A stretch of DNA of 64,000 nt from CAYNZV01 sp965217095 (GTDB lineage: Bacteria > Latescibacterota > UBA2968 > UBA8231), in NCBI GenBank assembly GCA_965217095.1, contig OZ244235.1:6076001-6140000 (forward strand), written 5' to 3'. The stretch's first letter is position 1. Every line of letters starts with the position of its first letter. Made by a program: the position numbers and the translations under genes. This document shows positions 26,615 through 35,306 of the stretch, in pieces. The notes under the pieces were generated by a model, which was not told the origin of the DNA, did no database searches, and saw only the letters and a list, made by a program, of their open reading frames with translations.

Positions 26615-28868
26615 TCAGAACTCGAGCTCGAACCCTCCGATGGGAAGCAGTTTCCATTGGTCGATTCGATCCACTTCCCGATCTTCGTTGTCCCAATAGT
26701 AGGTGAAGATGTTCGCTCTATTGTAGGTGTTCAGCACGCTGAAAAATAGCACGAGATTATAGTCCGCATAATGCCGGCGGTGATCGAAACGCAGATCCAG
26801 ACGGTGATAGGCATCGTAGCGCTGCGAGTTTACCAGAGCCGGATCGACTATCCCGGTATTGAGGGCGGTGGAGGTTTCCACGTCGAAGGGAGTGCGGGGT
26901 CTTCCACCGGCGTAGACCCAGCGCAAACTGTACTCCCAACGGTCAGACGGGCGGTAGCCGGCAATGATCGAGACCAAATGGCGATTGTCGAAATTGCGGT
27001 GGCGTTCCCTGCCCAGCAAATCGGTGTAACGCGAGCGGCTGAACGAATAACTGGCTGTTCCGTACAGGGACTGAGCCAGCTTTTTCTGCAGCAGGAGTTC
27101 GATGCCATCGGATTTGGCCCTGCCGCCCCCGATGAGGCGACCAGGAACGGGTGAACCGAAATCGGCATAGGCGTCCACCACCGATATCGTCGGATCATCC
27201 GGGTCGTAAGGCAGCTCCTGGTATTTCTTATTGTAGGCCTCAAGAGTGAGCTGAGTGCTGGCAGTTACCTGCCGACTGAGCCCCACGACGAAGTGATCGG
27301 CGCGGGGATTCTCCAGCAGTCGATTGTCCGGGTGTTGGACCAGGAGGGAGGAGGGCAGGTTCTGGTAGTAGATTCCCCAGGCGGCATTGAGCGAGGTGAC
27401 GTCGTTCAGTTTGAAGCTGGCGGCCAAGCGCGGGCTCCAATCCACTTCCTCGTTGTAATCGAAATAGTCCAAACGCAGGCCTGCCCGCAATTGCGCACGA
27501 GGGGACAGCCCCTGTTTCAGGCCGATGTAGCTTCCCAGCTTGGTCGTGGAGACATCGTTTTTGATCCTCAGCTCTGGGACGAAGACGTTGACGCGATTCG
27601 TATCCGCGGCAACAAAAAACTGAAAGTCGGAGCCGATGCGTTTGATGTCGAATCCACTCTCAACGGCCAGCCCCGACTTTGGACGATAGAAGGATTGATT
27701 GCGCAAGGTGATCTCGCGTTCCTGAGAATCGTTGTCGAAGAGCCGAACCCGGGTCGGATTGTCATTCACCCGTATGCCGAAGTCATTGGAGGTGAGCGCC
27801 AGTGAGGTTTCACTATAACCCGACTGGCTAAAGAGCCATCGCCAATTGGCACCGGCCACGACCTGGTTAACGTCCTGTTTGAAGAAGTCCTCGCCGTCGA
27901 CCGCGTCGTCGGCATCCTTCGGCTTGAGCTCTATCAGATCGAAGCCGGCGACACCCAGCAGGTCGAATTGGTGCCGCTCATTGAAGTCATAGGAGAGTTT
28001 TCCCTGGAAGTCGCTGTAGACCGGAACGGCGCCGGGCGGAAGCCACCCAGGAGCCACGGCCACGGGAGAGAGGGCCTTCGAGGATAAAACCAGCGCCGGC
28101 CATGCTCATGTTGAGCTCCGCATCGAATTCCTCGCGATTTCCGTCGCGCATGCGGATCTCCAAGACGGAAGATAGACGGTCGCCAAACTGAGCTCCGAAC
28201 CCGCCGGCCGAAAACGTGGCGTCTTCAATCAAGTCGACGTTCAATAGACCAATGGGGCCTCCAGAGGCTCCCTGGGTCGGAAAATGGTTGATGTTCGGTA
28301 TCTCGATGTTGTCTACGAGGGTCAGGTTCTCAGTCGGACTCCCGCCGCGCACTACCAGATCGTTCCGCTGATCGTTGTTCATGTTAATGCTGGGTAGGGC
28401 CTGCACCAGACGGGAGATATCCTGGGCGGAACCTGGAGAGCGGCGAATCTCCTCGAAATTGAAATTCACCGCACTCACCTCTTCGGTCAGCTCCTCCGAG
28501 AAATAGCCGGCGGTTACAATCGTTTCCGCCAGTCCGAGGGCCCGCTCCTGCAGGCGGACCTCGATGGCGGTGACGCGGTTGGAGCGAACCACCAGATCAG
28601 CGCGGATCTGCGCCTTGTACCCGATCATGGAGGCGCGCAGTTTGTAACTGCCCACGTGCAGACCACCGAGCACGAATCGACCATCGTCGCCGGCAATTGA
28701 ACCCGCCGAGGTGTCGACGAGAACGATGTTGGCGCCGGGCAGCGGCTGTCGCGTATCTCCGTCGATAACGATGCCTCGTATCGATCCGGTGTAGACCGTT
28801 TTCCCCGTCGCCGGCGCGCCGGCGACGAAAACCGCAGCCATGACAAGAAGCAGAATTAGTTTACGCAT
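26615..28868 (-). pseudogene. TonB-dependent receptor with carboxypeptidase-like N-domain, broken by an internal out-of-frame deletion
   Basis: The 5' part (28868-~28030) encodes a signal peptide (MRKLILLLVMAAVFVAGAPA), a carboxypeptidase-regulatory-like domain (GIVIDGDTRQPLPGANIVLV) and a plug domain (QALPSINMN, DLVVRGGSPTENLTLVDNIE). The 3' part (to 26615) in another frame encodes the barrel, VPVYSDFQGKLSYDFNERHQ to the C-terminal aromatic strand ending ELEF. Around 28025-28045, where homologues have SARRSYLD-type sequence, some residues are missing and the frame shifts. AAGGAGG precedes the start. It lies 50 bp downstream of the TetR gene. Confidence 0.83.
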
Positions 28869-28918
28869 GTTAACCTCCTTGGCGCAGCTTTGTGAAATGG
28901 CGGTTTCATTGACCGCCT

Positions 28919-29518
28919 TTAGTTCGTCGAGTTCAATGAAGTGGGGTCAGCGAGGCCGCGACAGAAGCGCTCGCAAGAACGGTTGTACAACTCCCTGAAG
29001 GAGTCGGTGTCGTCACCGAATTTTCCGGTGAAATAAAGGGTGACCAGGCCGTGGGAATGGGCCCAGGTGGTGAGCGCCGCCTCGGTCGGATCGTCCCGCC
29101 GCAACAGCCCGGCTTCCATACATTCCGCTACCCGATCCACCAGAAACTGAAAGGTCGCCGCACGGCGCGCATCGAGGTCGGTGCAGTCGCCGATGTCCTG
29201 TCTAGCCGAAGACATGAAAAGGGTTTCGTAATATCGCGGATGCTCGAGGGCGAAGCGCAGATATTCCTGGCCCGACTTCTGGAAACGTTCCCAAGGCGTG
29301 GAGGCGGCAAGGGAGCGGTTCAGATAGTTCGCGAAGACATCCAGACCTTGCTCGATAACCTGGGTCAGGATCTCCTCTTTGTTCGAGAAATGTCGATAGA
29401 GGGCGGTGGCCGTGACCCCGACACGGCCCGCGAGGGTGCGCATGGTGAGGGCATCGATTCCCCCTTCCAGGTAGACCTCTCGAGCAGCTGTGAGGATATC
29501 GCTACGGGAGGTGTTCAT
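28919..29518 (-). CDS. TetR-family transcriptional regulator
   Basis: 199 aa from ATG 29518. The N-terminal helix-turn-helix is clear: ILTAAREVYLEGGIDALTMR, VGVTATALYRHFSNKEEIL. The C-terminal half is the usual helical ligand-binding and dimer domain. A longer frame (29581) would run through an 18-bp palindrome that overlaps the preferred start, which supports the shorter start and suggests autorepression. The downstream TonB receptor on the same strand, 50 bp away, is the likely co-regulated target. Confidence 0.9.
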   Translation of the reverse strand: MNTSRSDILTAAREVYLEGGIDALTMRTLAGRVGVTATALYRHFSNKEEILTQVIEQGLDVFANYLNRSLAASTPWERFQKSGQEYLRFALEHPRYYETLFMSSARQDIGDCTDLDARRAATFQFLVDRVAECMEAGLLRRDDPTEAALTTWAHSHGLVTLYFTGKFGDDTDSFRELYNRSCERFCRGLADPTSLNSTN

Positions 29519-29535
29519 GTTAACTAGTGTAAACA
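29518..29535. promoter_or_regulatory. Candidate TetR operator, TGTTwAC-n4-GTwAACA
   Basis: The sequence TGTTAACTAGTGTAAACA is an imperfect 18-bp palindrome (outer TGTT.AC / GT.AACA) touching the first base of the tetR ATG. TetR regulators commonly bind such sites over their own promoter. Confidence 0.5.
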
Positions 29536-29667
29536 ATTCCGGTCGAACGTCAAATGCCGCCGTGGGCGCGACGCACCCCACGCTTGGTCCAGTTGCGGCA
29601 CGGGTTTAGCTTCGATACCTAGTGATACCCGCACTTAGTAAGGCAGCAAACGCAAAGGAGGCTGTTT

Positions 29668-30465
29668 TTGACGACCATGACCGGATACAACCCGGGAACC
29701 TTCTGCTGGGTGGATCTGGCGACGATGGATGCCGCCGGAGCCAAACAGTTCTATCAAACTCTGTTTGGCTGGGAAGCCGTCGACATTCCGATCGGAGAGG
29801 ATGCCTTCTATACGCTTTTGAAGCAGGACGGTAAGAAGGTCTGTGCACTCTACAAAATGAGCTCAGAGATGATGGAACAGGGTGTCCCGCCTCACTGGCA
29901 AAGCTACGTCTCGGTAGATAATGCTGATGCCAGTACTGCCAGGGCGCAGGAGTTGGGAGGCGCTGTTGTGATGGAGCCCTTCGATGTAATGGGCGATGGT
30001 CGCATGGCGGTGATAATGGACCCGGCTGGTGCCAGCTTTTCTGTTTGGCAACCCAAAGAGAGCTTTGGCGCCGAGCTGGTCAACGAGCCGAACAGCTGTT
30101 GCTGGAACGAGCTCATAACGTCGGATGTTACCGCATGCTCTGCTTTCTATAGCGGTCTCTTCGGATGGGCATGTGACAAGATGGAAACGCAGTTCGGGGA
30201 TTATTTCATGTTCAGAAACGGCGACCGCCAGAGCGCCGGTATGATGGCGATACAGGAGGCGTGGGGCGCCGCGCCGCCCAATTGGGGGGTTTATTTCGCC
30301 GTGTCGGACTGCGATGCGACGCTCGAACAGGCTGAGTCGTCAGGCGGTGATATCGTTTCCGATCCGATGGATCTAAAGGTCGGCCGCTGTGCCGGTCTCG
30401 TGGATTCCCACGGGGCACTATTCTCAGTAATACGTCTAGCGGATCCCAAAGGGGGACAACAATGA
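29668..30465 (+). CDS. Two-domain VOC (glyoxalase/bleomycin-resistance-like) protein
   Basis: 265 aa from TTG 29668: AAGGAGG ends 6 bp before it, whereas the ATG at 29677 is 15 bp away. Two tandem VOC halves: PGTFCWVDLATMDAAGAKQF ... SFSVWQ, and SCCWNELITSDVTACSAFY ... LFSVIR. Each has the paired beta-alpha-beta-beta-beta pattern. The family includes isomerases, dioxygenases and binding proteins; this arrangement is common in predicted lyase-like proteins of unknown substrate. Its TGA overlaps the next ATG (ATGA), indicating co-translation with the O-methyltransferase. Confidence 0.83.
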   Translation: MTTMTGYNPGTFCWVDLATMDAAGAKQFYQTLFGWEAVDIPIGEDAFYTLLKQDGKKVCALYKMSSEMMEQGVPPHWQSYVSVDNADASTARAQELGGAVVMEPFDVMGDGRMAVIMDPAGASFSVWQPKESFGAELVNEPNSCCWNELITSDVTACSAFYSGLFGWACDKMETQFGDYFMFRNGDRQSAGMMAIQEAWGAAPPNWGVYFAVSDCDATLEQAESSGGDIVSDPMDLKVGRCAGLVDSHGALFSVIRLADPKGGQQ

Positions 30466-31124
30466 GTAACCGCAACAATTACGTCCCCGAGAAACTCTAC
30501 GACTACATCCTGAAAAACACCTTGCGGGACAACCCGCGATTCCAGGCTCTCCGCGACGAAACCCGCGATCTTCCGGGTGCTGTCATGCAGATTTCACCGG
30601 ATCAGGGCCAGTTCATGGCGTTGCTGATAAAGCTGATCGGCGCCGAGAGAGCGATCGAGGTGGGCACCTATACCGGATACAGTTCGTTGGTCGTAGCCGC
30701 TGCCCTGCCTGCGGACGGCAAACTGGTTGCGTGCGATATCGATCCGGAGATGCCCGCTATCGGACAGCGCCACTGGGAGAGCAGCGGTCTGGCGGCCAAG
30801 ATCGATCTCCGCATCGGCCCGGCATCCGAAACCCTCGACGCCATGATTGCTGCGGGCGAAGCGGGTAGCTACGACTTCGCATTCATCGATGCAGACAAGG
30901 AGAACTACGGGCGATATTACGAGCGGTGCCTGGAGCTTATCCGACCAAGAGGATTGATCCTGATCGACAATGTCTTGTGGGGTGGGCGCGCAGCGGATCC
31001 CGCGAACAATGATGATTCGACAGTTGCGATTCGAAGATTGACCACACAGATGCAGGCGGATGAACGGGTGGACTTCTCGCTGATTCCAGTCGGGGACGGT
31101 TTGTCTTTGGCGGTCAAGCGGTGA
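30462..31124 (+). CDS. SAM-dependent O-methyltransferase (caffeoyl-CoA OMT-like)
   Basis: 220 aa, family length. YDYILKNTLRDNPRFQALRD, the SAM-binding AIEVGTYTGYSSLVVAAALP, ACDIDPEM, metal-binding FAFIDADKENYGRYYERCL and the LILIDNVLWGGRAADP loop are diagnostic of cation-dependent O-methyltransferases acting on catechol-type hydroxyls. Soluble. Overlaps the VOC gene by 4 bp, so the pair probably handles one aromatic or small-molecule substrate. Confidence 0.92.
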   Translation: MSNRNNYVPEKLYDYILKNTLRDNPRFQALRDETRDLPGAVMQISPDQGQFMALLIKLIGAERAIEVGTYTGYSSLVVAAALPADGKLVACDIDPEMPAIGQRHWESSGLAAKIDLRIGPASETLDAMIAAGEAGSYDFAFIDADKENYGRYYERCLELIRPRGLILIDNVLWGGRAADPANNDDSTVAIRRLTTQMQADERVDFSLIPVGDGLSLAVKR

Positions 31125-31195
31125 TCGAGGTTTTAGGTGGAGCTGTCTGAGTTCCTCGGGCTTGAGGCGCTCGTGACCGGCTTGATCACCGCTCG

Positions 31196-32350
31196 CTAGG
31201 TGCGGTTCGCACGGTCAATACTTAACAGACGGGCGCAGGTGCCGCCCATTATGAGTCCAACCTCGGCATCGGTCAGACCAATCGCATCGGCGCACGGTAT
31301 CTCGAGCCACTTGCGAGACTGTCGATAGGTGCAGAATCGATTTTGAAAAGGCATATCGGTTCCCCACAAGAGATGCTCGGCTCCGATATGTTCCACCATT
31401 GCTTCGAGAGCCGGCCACACTTCGCGGTACGGATAATCGAACAGGTCCCCGATCCGCACGGGAAAGCAGACTTCCAAATTGCAGTTCTCCCCCCTGAACG
31501 GCTCCCACATTTCGTCGGGGAGTTCGAAGCTCCCGTTGTCGTCGAGAAAGGTGCGCCACAGAAAACCGTGGGTGAGGCTGCAGATCACCTCGGGGTAGCG
31601 CTCCATCCAGCGCATGAGGATGGCCTGCTCGCTCAGGTAGCCGTGACGCTGCTCCGTCTTGCTGGGATCAGTCCCGCGGAAATCCTCCGGACCGGAGCCC
31701 AAGGTGAAGAAGACGGGCACGCCAAGCTGAACCACCGCTTCCCAGAATGGTCGGTAAGGTCCATCGTCCCACGGCTCGTCGCTGGTTAAATAACAGAGGG
31801 GCGGGATGAATTTAATGGCGTGCAACCCGTGTTCTTCAATGGCACGAACAGATTCTGTGATTACGGCATCTGTCTCGCCGATAATGCGCCATTCATCCAC
31901 CGGAGCCATGGAATAGAATCGACCTGGAAACGCCTTCACAATTTCGCTCAGGTAGGAGCTGTCGCGTACCAGCATGGGGTCGGTGTGCATGAGCGCAGCG
32001 TCCACACCGGCGTAATGCATCTCGCAGTCGAGGCTGTACGGCGTTGACTCGCAATTGCGCTGGTTCGGCGGCATGAAGTACTTGGTGTATTCCTGACCTT
32101 GCCACTTCCAAGTCACGCGCCCCCTTTCTTTGTCTAGGCCGAAATCCACGTTGGGTAACTTGGCTAGCTCGAAGGTCCCGCGAGGGTCGAGAATTTCGGA
32201 TGGTCCATCGGTGCCGTCGGAAATGCGCATGGCTGGCTGATGGTGCGAGGCGTGACAGCCCTGCACCCACCCGAGGTGTTCATCGGCACAGGAATATCCG
32301 CGGGCACTGTCCAGCGCTTCGAAGCAGTAGAGGTGGGAGTCGATGATCAT
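31196..32350 (-). CDS. Amidohydrolase family 2 (ACMSD-like) protein
   Basis: 384 aa. MIIDSHLYCFE is the first metal motif in altered form (x-H-x-Y instead of H-x-H). HAIKFIPPLCY, VPVFFTLGSG, SLTHGFLW and LLWGTDMPFQN supply the remaining His and Asp expected in this decarboxylase/hydrolase family. The missing first-strand His suggests altered metal binding. Function might be C-C or lactone hydrolysis or decarboxylation of a catabolic intermediate. Divergent from the PQQ enzyme gene. Confidence 0.8.
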   Translation of the reverse strand: MIIDSHLYCFEALDSARGYSCADEHLGWVQGCHASHHQPAMRISDGTDGPSEILDPRGTFELAKLPNVDFGLDKERGRVTWKWQGQEYTKYFMPPNQRNCESTPYSLDCEMHYAGVDAALMHTDPMLVRDSSYLSEIVKAFPGRFYSMAPVDEWRIIGETDAVITESVRAIEEHGLHAIKFIPPLCYLTSDEPWDDGPYRPFWEAVVQLGVPVFFTLGSGPEDFRGTDPSKTEQRHGYLSEQAILMRWMERYPEVICSLTHGFLWRTFLDDNGSFELPDEMWEPFRGENCNLEVCFPVRIGDLFDYPYREVWPALEAMVEHIGAEHLLWGTDMPFQNRFCTYRQSRKWLEIPCADAIGLTDAEVGLIMGGTCARLLSIDRANRT

Positions 32351-32526
32351 GTATGGCCTCTTCGATCAGGTGTTTGGTAGCGCGGTGTCGGGCACCAGCG
32401 CGAGTCATCGCGATGTGCCTGAGCGATGCGACGCGGAAACTACAAAAGGAGGGCCGATCGATCCACTGGACGAAGCCGGTCTCCTATGAGACATTAAACG
32501 TCCTCACAACCACCTGGAGGAGCGAA

Positions 32527-34212
32527 ATGAGATCCCTAACCACGGCGCTGAAGATTTTGGTAGTTGGCATGGTTGCACTGAGCCGGGCTGCGCCGGCGGC
32601 CGAAGTGGACACCAAACGCCTCATCGAAGCGCGCAGCGAACCGCAGAACTGGCTGACTTATGGCGGCACCTACGATGCATGGCGCTACAGTCCCCTGGAT
32701 CAGATCGATCGCAAGAACGTGAAGGACCTGGTTCCTGTATGGATCTTCCAGACCGGCAGGGACGATGGCGGGTTTTCGTGTACTCCATTGGTGGTGGATG
32801 GCGTCATCTACATCACCAGCCCGTGGAACAGGGTGTTTGCCATCGACGCCGTTACCGGCAAGGAGATATGGCACTACTACCATCCCGAACCAAAGGGGTT
32901 TGGTCTGTTATACGGTCCCTGGAACCGGGGGGTCGCCATCGGCGACGGCCTCGTATTCATGGGCACAATCGATAACCATTTGGTCGCGTTGGACAGAGAA
33001 ACCGGGGAAGTGGTCTGGGACGTAAACATAGAAGACTGGGAGCAGTGCGGCTGCAATATTACGGGAGCTCCGATGGTTGTGAAAAACAAGGTGATCGTCG
33101 GGGTAACGGGCGGCGATTCCGCCCATCGCGGCTACTTGAATGCGTTCGATACGAAAACCGGCAAACACGAATGGCGTTTTTGGACCATTCCGGGGCCCGG
33201 CGAGGAAGGGAACGAAACCTGGAAGGGGGACAGCTGGAAATTTGGAGGCGGCGCCACTTGGTTGACAGGATCCTACGACGCTGAACTGGATCAGCTCTAC
33301 TGGGGGATCGGCAACCCGGCGGCCGATTTTTACGGCGAAGACCGGCGCGGAGACAACCTTTATACCGACTGCATCGTGGCGCTGAATCCGGATTCCGGTG
33401 AACTCATCTGGCATTACCAGGAGATACCCCACGACCTCTGGGATTGGGACGCAACCTACGAGCAGATTCTGCTGGATGCCAAGGTCGATGGCAAGGAGCG
33501 AAAGCTGCTCGTCAACCCCAACAAGGGTGGGTTCACCTGGGTACTGGATCGGACCAACGGTGAGTTCATCGGCACCTGGCGGTTGGCGGAGAACATCAAC
33601 TGGACAAGCGGCATCGACGATAAAGGTAATCTGCTCGACCGCCTCGAACCGGGGGTCAACGAACCCACGCTCATCTGTCCTTCCATTGGCGGGGGGCGCA
33701 GCTGGAACCACGCTGCCTATAGCCCGAAGACGGGTTTGCTCTACACCGTGGGCATAGAGTGGTGCCAGGAACTGACCGTGCAGGAAGAAGACCCGGTGCC
33801 CGGTGCCACCTTCCTGGGCGGACTATTCGAGCTGCGAGGAACGCCCATTGGCGATCCGGGTAGTCATTTCGATGCCTACGATCCGGTGACGGGCGAGAAG
33901 AAGTGGAGTTACTGGTCGAAGTATCCTCTGCTGGCGTCGTCGCTGGCTACGGGAGGCAACCTCGTGTTTACCGGGGACCCTGAAGGCGATTTCATGGCGT
34001 TCGACGCGGAGACTGGCGAAAAGCTGTGGAGGTTCAACACCGGATCCGGGCACCGGGGGTCGCCGATCAGCTATGCCGTCGACGGAACCCAGTACATCGC
34101 CGTGCCTTCGGGTTGGGGGTCGGCGCTGGCCGGTCTGATCCCCCAGCTGTGGCCCGAGGCGGAGGATTTTCCCGGCGGTGGGGCGTTGGTCGTGTTCGCG
34201 CTCAAGCAATAA
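32527..34212 (+). CDS. PQQ-dependent alcohol-dehydrogenase-type quinoprotein with Asp-x-Asp motif
   Basis: 561 aa from ATG 32527 (CTGGAGGAGCGAA upstream); the leader MRSLTTALKILVVGMVALSR targets the periplasm. Eight-bladed propeller with W-docking-type repeats (ITSPWNRVFAIDAVTGKEIW). Metal-site residues by alignment to methanol dehydrogenases: D197 (VTGGDSAHRG) where Glu is usual, N263 (GIGNPAAD), catalytic D306 and an extra D308 (HDLWDWDATYEQ). The +2 Asp is found in lanthanide-using enzymes (XoxF, ExaF/PedH type). No adjacent Cys-Cys pair is seen; C174-G-C176 is elsewhere. Electrons probably pass to the cytochrome c encoded next. Confidence 0.87.
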   Translation: MRSLTTALKILVVGMVALSRAAPAAEVDTKRLIEARSEPQNWLTYGGTYDAWRYSPLDQIDRKNVKDLVPVWIFQTGRDDGGFSCTPLVVDGVIYITSPWNRVFAIDAVTGKEIWHYYHPEPKGFGLLYGPWNRGVAIGDGLVFMGTIDNHLVALDRETGEVVWDVNIEDWEQCGCNITGAPMVVKNKVIVGVTGGDSAHRGYLNAFDTKTGKHEWRFWTIPGPGEEGNETWKGDSWKFGGGATWLTGSYDAELDQLYWGIGNPAADFYGEDRRGDNLYTDCIVALNPDSGELIWHYQEIPHDLWDWDATYEQILLDAKVDGKERKLLVNPNKGGFTWVLDRTNGEFIGTWRLAENINWTSGIDDKGNLLDRLEPGVNEPTLICPSIGGGRSWNHAAYSPKTGLLYTVGIEWCQELTVQEEDPVPGATFLGGLFELRGTPIGDPGSHFDAYDPVTGEKKWSYWSKYPLLASSLATGGNLVFTGDPEGDFMAFDAETGEKLWRFNTGSGHRGSPISYAVDGTQYIAVPSGWGSALAGLIPQLWPEAEDFPGGGALVVFALKQ

Positions 34213-34274
34213 CGGAATCCGAGTGACGACAAGCGAAAACCGAGCGCGAACCGCCATGGACCGGTGGTAGCGAG

Positions 34275-35306
34275 TTGTTAGAGCTTTTCAACAGTGCAAT
34301 CTATCCAATCGCACTGCGCTCAATTCGCCGGTATTTGGCGCTCGCCGTCGTAATGGCAGCATCTGCGGTCTCCCACGCCGAGGTTTGGCCCAGCATCGAT
34401 CTGACCGAACCCGTCGTCATCGATTCCGGTGGCGCTACCTTCGCCCGGTCTTGTTCGGTTGGTTATTGCCATGGCAAGGATGGCCGCGCCGGCAGAGGGC
34501 CGCGTTTTCGAGGTCGAAAGCTGGATCGTCAGCATATGTTCCCGTCGATCGCCGAAGGCGTTCCGGGCTCTTCAATGGCGAGCTGGAAGCCAGCTCTCAA
34601 TGACGCGCAGATCTGGGCGATTATCGCCTACATTGAAACCCTGTCCGAACTGGACCCGGGTGTACCGTCTCTTTCCGGTGAAGAGGGTGAATCCAGACAG
34701 GGGTTTGCGCGCTGGCTTCCTGAGCTTTTTGCGTCGTCCGTTCCGCAACAGGTACAGAAGCGAGGGACCGTCGCCGACCGTCCCACTTCCATCGCGGCTT
34801 TGAAACGCGAGGTTGGATGGGATTTCGGCGCCGCCCTCGTTGGGGACCCTCAAGAAGGCGAGAACCTCTTTTTTCAGCTCAGCGAGACACCCACGTGCGC
34901 AGCCTGTCACAAGCTCAACGGAAAAGGGGGAGAGATCGGTCCTGATCTCAGCCGTAGCTCCAGCAAGCCAGCCAAAGAGCTCTTCAAGAACATCGTCGTG
35001 CCCGATGCAGAGGTAGTTCCCACGGGTCAGCTCTTCGAAATGACTACGACATCGAAGGAGCGCCTCCGGGTCGTCCTCGCCGGCGAAAGCGCCTCTCGCA
35101 TCAAGGTGTACGAAGTCAGCGGCATGCCTGTATTTCGCTCGATCAAGAAGAGCGAAGTTATAGCGCTCGCAGCGGGAGGAAGGTCAGCGATGCCCGCCTC
35201 CTTTAGTAAAGTGTACACCCTCGAAGAGTTGCTCGATATCGTTGCCTTCTTGAAGAGCAGCTCCGCCGACTCGACGGTATCGGTTTCTTTAGCTGATCTG
35301 CTTTGA
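34275..35306 (+). CDS. Di-haem periplasmic cytochrome c
   Basis: 343 aa from TTG 34275, with the hydrophobic LALAVVMAASAVSHA export signal; the exact start is uncertain. The first haem site is C60-SVGY-C65-H66, a CX4CH variant, with downstream Met in SSMASWKP as the likely sixth ligand. The second is canonical C208-AA-C211-H212. The gap between domains is ~140 residues. It lies 62 bp after the quinoprotein gene and its TGA overlaps the next TTG start (TTGA), so it is the probable electron acceptor of the dehydrogenase. Confidence 0.85.
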   Translation: MLELFNSAIYPIALRSIRRYLALAVVMAASAVSHAEVWPSIDLTEPVVIDSGGATFARSCSVGYCHGKDGRAGRGPRFRGRKLDRQHMFPSIAEGVPGSSMASWKPALNDAQIWAIIAYIETLSELDPGVPSLSGEEGESRQGFARWLPELFASSVPQQVQKRGTVADRPTSIAALKREVGWDFGAALVGDPQEGENLFFQLSETPTCAACHKLNGKGGEIGPDLSRSSSKPAKELFKNIVVPDAEVVPTGQLFEMTTTSKERLRVVLAGESASRIKVYEVSGMPVFRSIKKSEVIALAAGGRSAMPASFSKVYTLEELLDIVAFLKSSSADSTVSVSLADLL

